The position numbers and the translations under genes are program-made. The notes under the pieces are model-generated. The model was not told the origin of the DNA. It saw only the letters and a list, made by a program, of their open reading frames with translations, and ran no database searches. Below, piece by piece: positions 6,279 through 9,751 of a stretch of DNA of 9,751 bases. The DNA is from DAOPZC01 sp035353175 (GTDB lineage: Bacteria > Verrucomicrobiota > Kiritimatiellia > RFP12 > UBA1067), in contig DAOPZC010000112.1 of assembly GCA_035353175.1 (NCBI GenBank), forward strand, positions 1-9,751, written 5' to 3'. The stretch's first letter is position 1. Each line of letters begins with the position of its first letter.

Positions 6279-7463
6279 ATGCCGAAGATCTTCACACAAA
6301 CGCCGCGTGTCGTGGTGATTTTGGAGACCTGCGTCCAGCCTGACCGCGAAAAACTGGACGGGATCTTCAAGTATGTGCGTTTCTATGGTCCGTGGCATTT
6401 GCATATCATTCAGAACCGCGTCGGTGAGCAGCGGCTTGCCCATTTTGAAACGTGGCAGGCGAACGGCATCATCGTGGGGCAGTCCATGCTTGATATGGAG
6501 GATACGCTTGCCCGGACGGAACTGCCGCTGGTGCTGATTGACCCGCTGCCACGCCATCTGACGCGCTCATCACCCTTTTCACGGTGCTCGCATGTCCAAA
6601 ATGATTCCGCGAGTGTGGGAATTGCGGCGGCGGACTATTTTTTGACGAAGGGTTTTAAACGGTTCGCCTATGTCGGCGAGGTGTTGGACCGGCTGTGGTC
6701 TCAGGGGCGGGGGCGAGGTTTCGCCGACCGGCTGCGCAGGGCCGGTTTCTCCTGCCAGACCTATGTGCCGCCGGCAGCCGCCGAGCTGAGCGACTGGGCG
6801 GTGGAGCAGGCGCGTCTCGCCCTTTGGCTGGCGGCGCTGCCCAAGCCGGTGGCGCTCTTCGCGGCGATGGATATCCGGGCCCGTCAAGTGCTCGACACGT
6901 GCCTCATCAGCGGCATCAAAGTTCCTGAAGACGTGGCGATCTTGGGCGTGGACAACGATGAGCAACTGTGTTTGGGAAGCTTCCCGACGCTTTCCAGCAT
7001 CGGGTGCGACATGGCGCAGTGCGGATTCATGGCCGCGCAGTTGCTGGATGAGCTGATGCGCGGTAAACGGAAGCTCAGGACGGTCCAGACCTATGGGGTG
7101 AAGAAAATCGTGGAACGCCAATCGACGCGCGCCACTCAGCCCGTGCAGGACCAGCTCGTGGCCCGAGCGCTCGATTTCATCCGCCTCAATGCCTGCGAAG
7201 GGATCGGTGTGGCGGATGTTGTCGCGTATCTGAAGGTCTCCCGGCGTCTGGCCGAACTGCGGTTCCGGAAAGTGTGCGGCCGCTCCCTTCTGGATGAAAT
7301 CCAGTCGGTACGTCTCGAACGCGTCCGGCGGCTGGTGGCGGAGACGGATTTCTCCATCCGTGAGATTACCGACCGAAGCGGTTATCAGACGGAAGACCAT
7401 CTGCGCCGCATGTTCAAGCGGCACTTCGGCACGACCATGCGGACCTATCGGCATCAGGACTGA
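6279..7463 (+). CDS. XylR-type transcriptional regulator: LacI-like sensor domain plus AraC helix-turn-helix
   Basis: 394 residues from the ATG at 6279. The N-terminal TPRVVVILETC followed by DGIFKYVRFYGPW (27-39) is the usual opening of XylR-type periplasmic-binding-protein sensors. Further marks are GIIVGQ (63-68), VLIDPLP (85-91), KRFAYVGE (127-134), LFAAMDIRARQVL (193-205) and DVAILGVDNDEQLC (218-231) followed by PTLSSI. The C-terminal AraC domain spans 290-392: GIGVADVVAYLKVSRRLAEL (308-327) is the first helix-turn-helix and FSIREITDRSGYQTEDHLRR (358-377) the second. E. coli XylR has this architecture and activates xylose genes on binding sugar; the inducer here is unknown. The start is uncertain: AAGGAG (6243-6248) lies 30 nt upstream, and the frame stays open to a TTG at 6216, but 6279 gives the normal family N-terminus. 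Divergent from the operon it probably controls. Confidence 0.9.
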   Translation: MPKIFTQTPRVVVILETCVQPDREKLDGIFKYVRFYGPWHLHIIQNRVGEQRLAHFETWQANGIIVGQSMLDMEDTLARTELPLVLIDPLPRHLTRSSPFSRCSHVQNDSASVGIAAADYFLTKGFKRFAYVGEVLDRLWSQGRGRGFADRLRRAGFSCQTYVPPAAAELSDWAVEQARLALWLAALPKPVALFAAMDIRARQVLDTCLISGIKVPEDVAILGVDNDEQLCLGSFPTLSSIGCDMAQCGFMAAQLLDELMRGKRKLRTVQTYGVKKIVERQSTRATQPVQDQLVARALDFIRLNACEGIGVADVVAYLKVSRRLAELRFRKVCGRSLLDEIQSVRLERVRRLVAETDFSIREITDRSGYQTEDHLRRMFKRHFGTTMRTYRHQD

Positions 7464-7481
7464 AGCCCCATGCGTCGGGAC

Positions 7482-7497
7482 AGCCGGAAAGCCGGCT
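7482..7497. terminator. Hairpin between convergent genes, possible bidirectional terminator
   Basis: AGCCGG-AAAG-CCGGCT is a perfect 6-bp stem with a four-base loop in the 38-nt gap between the convergent regulator and DUF502 stops. No T tract follows on either strand, so it is not a standard intrinsic terminator. Its central position makes a role in 3'-end formation plausible. Confidence 0.35.
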
Positions 7498-7501
7498 CGC
7501 G

Positions 7502-8173
7502 TTAGGCCTGGGCTGCGGCTTGTTCCGGCGTGTTTTCTTGCGGCCGGACCTGATAACTCGGGGGGGCCAACATGCCGCCGGAGACGATCATCTTGATCCC
7601 GTCCTCGACCGAAATATCGGTGAATTGGACCGCGTCGCGCGGCAGGAGGAGCAGAAAGCCGGATGTCGGATTGGGCGTCGTGGCAACAAAGATCCGATAG
7701 AACGTCCGGCCTTGCGGATTGAGGATGGTCCCTGTGACGAATCCGAGCGCCAGTGCGTCACGCCGCGGGAATTCGACCAGCACGACGGCTTGGAAGGCGG
7801 CGGTCGTCGAGGACGAGAACGTCTCGACCACCTGTTTTGAAGACGCGTAAATGGACTTGACGATCGGCAACCGCAGCAGGACCGCTTCTCCCCAGTGGAT
7901 CAATCGGCGTCCGATGATGTGGGTCGTGATGCCCCCGACGAGATAGATCAACACGGCCGTCACCAGCAGGGCAATCAGCGTCAGGATGTATTCCGGAAGC
8001 TCGCCTGTCCATGGCCGTAAAACCGGGCGCGCGAACGCGGTGAGCGTCGAAAAGAGCAGGTTCAGGATGAACAGCGTGATGGCGAGGGGAATCAGCACCA
8101 GAAGGCCCGACATCAGGCGGTTGCGCAGATGTTTGCCGATTCTCGACGAAGGACCTTTTTCCGATGTTTTCAC
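7502..8173 (-). CDS. DUF502 family membrane protein
   Basis: 223 residues with a GTG start; TGAGG lies 8 nt upstream, and no ATG precedes Met21. Two transmembrane segments are clear: about 21-44 (MSGLLVLIPLAITLFILNLL) and 62-86 (around LTLIALLVTAVLIYLVGGI). The rest is a soluble domain with the DUF502 marks RLPIVKSIYASSKQVVETF (101-119) and FVATTPNPTSGFLLLLPRD (162-180), then DISVEDGIKMIVSGGM (186-201). The length fits the family. The molecular role is unknown; it is an integral inner-membrane protein. It lies 34 nt downstream of the transporter on the same strand and is probably co-transcribed. The Pro/Gln/Ala-rich tail (209-223) looks disordered. Confidence 0.92.
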   Translation of the reverse strand: MKTSEKGPSSRIGKHLRNRLMSGLLVLIPLAITLFILNLLFSTLTAFARPVLRPWTGELPEYILTLIALLVTAVLIYLVGGITTHIIGRRLIHWGEAVLLRLPIVKSIYASSKQVVETFSSSTTAAFQAVVLVEFPRRDALALGFVTGTILNPQGRTFYRIFVATTPNPTSGFLLLLPRDAVQFTDISVEDGIKMIVSGGMLAPPSYQVRPQENTPEQAAAQA

Positions 8174-8207
8174 GAGTTAGGCCTCAAAACTTACAGGGTT
8201 ATGCGCG

Positions 8208-9488
8208 TTAAACGCCCCAAAGCCACCAGACGAAGGCGCAGGCGGCAAGGACGGCCGCAGCAGTGAACGGAATGCCGATCCCCATGAAATCGCGGAAGGT
8301 GACGGTGTAGCCACGCTTCCGCAGGATGCCCAGCGTGACCACATTCGCCGAAGCGCCGATGGGCGTCAGGTTGCCGCCGAGGCAGGCACCGATCAGCAGG
8401 CCGAACATGAGCAGCGGAACGGGGGTGTGGATCTGCTCCGCAACCTTTTGCGCGACGGGAATCATCACCAGCAGGAAGGGGACGTTGTCCACGAACCCCG
8501 ACACGATCACGGAGAACACGACGATCATCGCGAACGCCAGCGCCGCATTGCCTCCCACCGAGTGCGCCATGAAGCCGGAGAGCTTGTCCATCCAGCCCGA
8601 ATCGCTGAGTCCGCCCACCAGAACAAATACGCCGATCAGAAAGAACGTGGTGTCCCAGTCGAGCGTCGTGATGAGTTGGCGCGTGCTGCCCCAGCGGGCG
8701 ATGAGACGGTACCAGACCAGGGCGATGATGCTCAGACACAGCGTGTACACGCCCGCGAACCAGGCGAACTCGGGGTCGACCGCCGTGGCGAACGAGAGGC
8801 CGAGCACCAGAAAGCCGAGCAGCCCGGCCGGCACCCAAGAACGCGCCTTTTCCTTCGGGATGAGCTCGGATTTCTCCTTATGCCTCCGATACAGGAACGC
8901 CAAGACGACCAGCGAGGCGATCATGCCGATCTCGACGGCAAAGAAAATGCCGGGTTTCCCTTGGTAAGCGAAGAAATCCCAAAAACCCATGCGCATATGT
9001 CCCGCGAGGATCATGCTCGGCGGATCACCGATCATGGTGGCGGTGCCCTGCAGGTTACTGCTGACGGCGATACCGATCAGCAGGGGGACGGGGCTGATCT
9101 TGAGCTTGTCAGCGAGGCTCAGCGCAACCGGCGCGACCAGCAGGACCACGGCCACATTCTCGACGAACATGGAGATCACGCCCGACAGCGCGCACAGGGA
9201 CAACATGGCGACGCGGGTCGATTTCGAGCGGTCGACCAGCCATTCGGCGAGCACGGCGGGGACTCGCGACATCAGGAACATCTCGGCCAGGATCAGCGTG
9301 CCGAAAAAGAGCCCCATGACGTTCCAGCTGATCTTTGTGAGCAGGGCGTCCTGCCAGCCCAGCACGCCCATGGCGACAAGGACGAACCCGCCGCCACAGG
9401 CGACCCACGACCGCCGGTTCGGCAAGAGCACGAAGAGGGCGTAACAGAGAACGAACACAATCAAACTGATCCACGCTGGAGTCAACAT
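8208..9488 (-). CDS. ArsB/NhaD/SLC13-superfamily ion transporter
   Basis: 426 residues, strongly hydrophobic, about 10-12 transmembrane segments, no cleaved signal peptide. The two halves repeat the same signature pair, the mark of the ion transporter superfamily: FVENVAVVLLVAPVA (108-122) and SSNLQGTATMIGDPPSMI (143-160) in the first half, FVDNVPFLLVMIPVA (332-346) and GGNLTPIGASANVV (371-384) in the second. A charged cytoplasmic linker (RRHKEKSELIPKEKARS, 201-217) separates them. ATG at 9488 has AAGGA 8 nt upstream. Members move arsenite, exchange Na+ for H+, or carry di- and tricarboxylates. No ars genes are nearby, so arsenite export is not favoured; Na+/H+ exchange or anion transport remain open. 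It has its own promoter at 9559-9587. Confidence 0.88.
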   Translation of the reverse strand: MLTPAWISLIVFVLCYALFVLLPNRRSWVACGGGFVLVAMGVLGWQDALLTKISWNVMGLFFGTLILAEMFLMSRVPAVLAEWLVDRSKSTRVAMLSLCALSGVISMFVENVAVVLLVAPVALSLADKLKISPVPLLIGIAVSSNLQGTATMIGDPPSMILAGHMRMGFWDFFAYQGKPGIFFAVEIGMIASLVVLAFLYRRHKEKSELIPKEKARSWVPAGLLGFLVLGLSFATAVDPEFAWFAGVYTLCLSIIALVWYRLIARWGSTRQLITTLDWDTTFFLIGVFVLVGGLSDSGWMDKLSGFMAHSVGGNAALAFAMIVVFSVIVSGFVDNVPFLLVMIPVAQKVAEQIHTPVPLLMFGLLIGACLGGNLTPIGASANVVTLGILRKRGYTVTFRDFMGIGIPFTAAAVLAACAFVWWLWGV

Positions 9489-9513
9489 TGGCGAAGTCCT
9501 TGACCGGAAACAT

Positions 9514-9534
9514 CCGCTGAACCTTCTTCAGCGG
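9514..9534 (-). promoter_or_regulatory. Perfect 8-bp hairpin in the transporter leader
   Basis: CCGCTGAA and TTCAGCGG flank a five-base loop. In the leftward transcript the hairpin begins about 18 nt after the predicted start of transcription and ends 25 nt before the transporter ATG, leaving the ribosome binding site free. It may stabilise the 5' end, act as a regulatory RNA structure, or be a DNA operator. No T tract follows. Confidence 0.5.
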
Positions 9535-9558
9535 GAAAATCACGTAAACAGGAAATGC

Positions 9559-9587
9559 AGAATACTGACCCGGGGCCCGAATATCAA
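9559..9587 (-). promoter_or_regulatory. Sigma-70-like promoter of the transporter gene
   Basis: On the minus strand TTGATA (9582-9587; five of six matches to TTGACA) and TATTCT (9559-9564; four of six to TATAAT) are separated by exactly 17 bases. Transcription would start near 9552, giving a leader of about 64 nt that contains the hairpin at 9514-9534. This is the best-formed promoter in the window. Confidence 0.55.
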
Positions 9588-9710
9588 GCGCATTTGGAAC
9601 GGCCGCCTGGCTTTGCGCGGTTTGTTCTGGTTTAAACGGCTGCGGGCGGCTAAACTTAATCACCTTTTTTCAGGCGGTCTGTCAATTATCGACAATGAGG
9701 AGCGGATGGT

Positions 9711-9751
9711 ATGGCGAATGTTCCGGTGAATCGCGAGACGGTGTTGGAGTT
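9711..9751 (+). CDS. Start of an unidentified gene (5' fragment)
   Basis: GAGGAG at 9697-9702 lies 8 nt before an ATG at 9711, and the frame is open to the window edge, reading MANVPVNRETVLE. The overlapping ATG at 9706 hits a stop after seven codons, so it is not the start. The combination of strong ribosome binding site and good spacing supports a real gene divergent from the transporter. Thirteen residues are too few to name a family. Confidence 0.5.
   Translation, partial: MANVPVNRETVLE

Noticed and set aside
8208..9488. Naming the transporter ArsB (arsenite efflux)
   Set aside because: The superfamily signatures are shared with NhaD-type antiporters and carboxylate carriers, and no arsR, arsC or arsA is nearby, so a specific name would be unsupported.
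8427..9503. A 358-codon plus-strand open frame opposite the transporter
   Set aside because: Its His/Asp/Gln/Arg-rich product is the usual antisense image of membrane-protein codons, and the minus strand encodes an unmistakable transporter.
9569..9580. GC-rich palindromic stretch CCCGGGGCCCG
   Set aside because: It is short, lies in the spacer of the transporter promoter, and its symmetry is expected by chance in such GC-rich DNA. No partner site is seen.

Overview
The window looks like a high-GC chromosomal segment from a PVC-superphylum bacterium, most plausibly Kiritimatiellota or Lentisphaerota. This is inferred from the gene families and not from any marker gene. The hints are a XylR-type regulator (LacI-like sensor fused to an AraC helix-turn-helix pair) divergent from an operon of secreted DUF4838-type and DUF6259-type proteins, in densely coding GC-rich DNA.

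Left two thirds (1-7463): a carbohydrate-responsive locus. The regulator reads rightward (6279-7463). Divergent from it, a leftward operon encodes a DUF4838 protein with a GH67-type N-terminal domain (3671-6088), a double-SIS protein related to MurQ and the glucokinase regulatory protein GKRP (1793-3658), and a DUF6259-type putative glycoside hydrolase that runs off the left edge (1-1699). The 12-nt gap between the first two genes carries a strong ribosome binding site. The 93-nt gap before the third holds a perfect palindrome and a 22-codon ORF whose start overlaps the preceding stop. All three operon proteins begin with Sec-type signal peptides, so the operon seems to work outside the cytoplasm, while the regulator senses the imported product. 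The intergenic region (6089-6278) has several TTTTGCG-type repeats, including a 34-bp imperfect inverted repeat just upstream of the operon's likely promoter.

Right third (7464-9751): two leftward genes converge on the regulator. They encode an ArsB/NhaD/SLC13-superfamily membrane transporter (8208-9488) and, 34 nt downstream, a DUF502 membrane protein (7502-8173). The transporter has a good sigma-70-like promoter and a perfect 8-bp hairpin in its predicted 5' leader. A divergent rightward gene begins at 9711 and is cut by the window edge after 13 codons.

The most unusual item is the secreted GKRP/MurQ-like protein. Its known relatives act on sugar phosphates in the cytosol. Here the position of the etherase catalytic glutamate is Asn in the first SIS domain, while a matching Glu motif appears in the second. 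I saw no RNA genes, mobile elements or CRISPR arrays.
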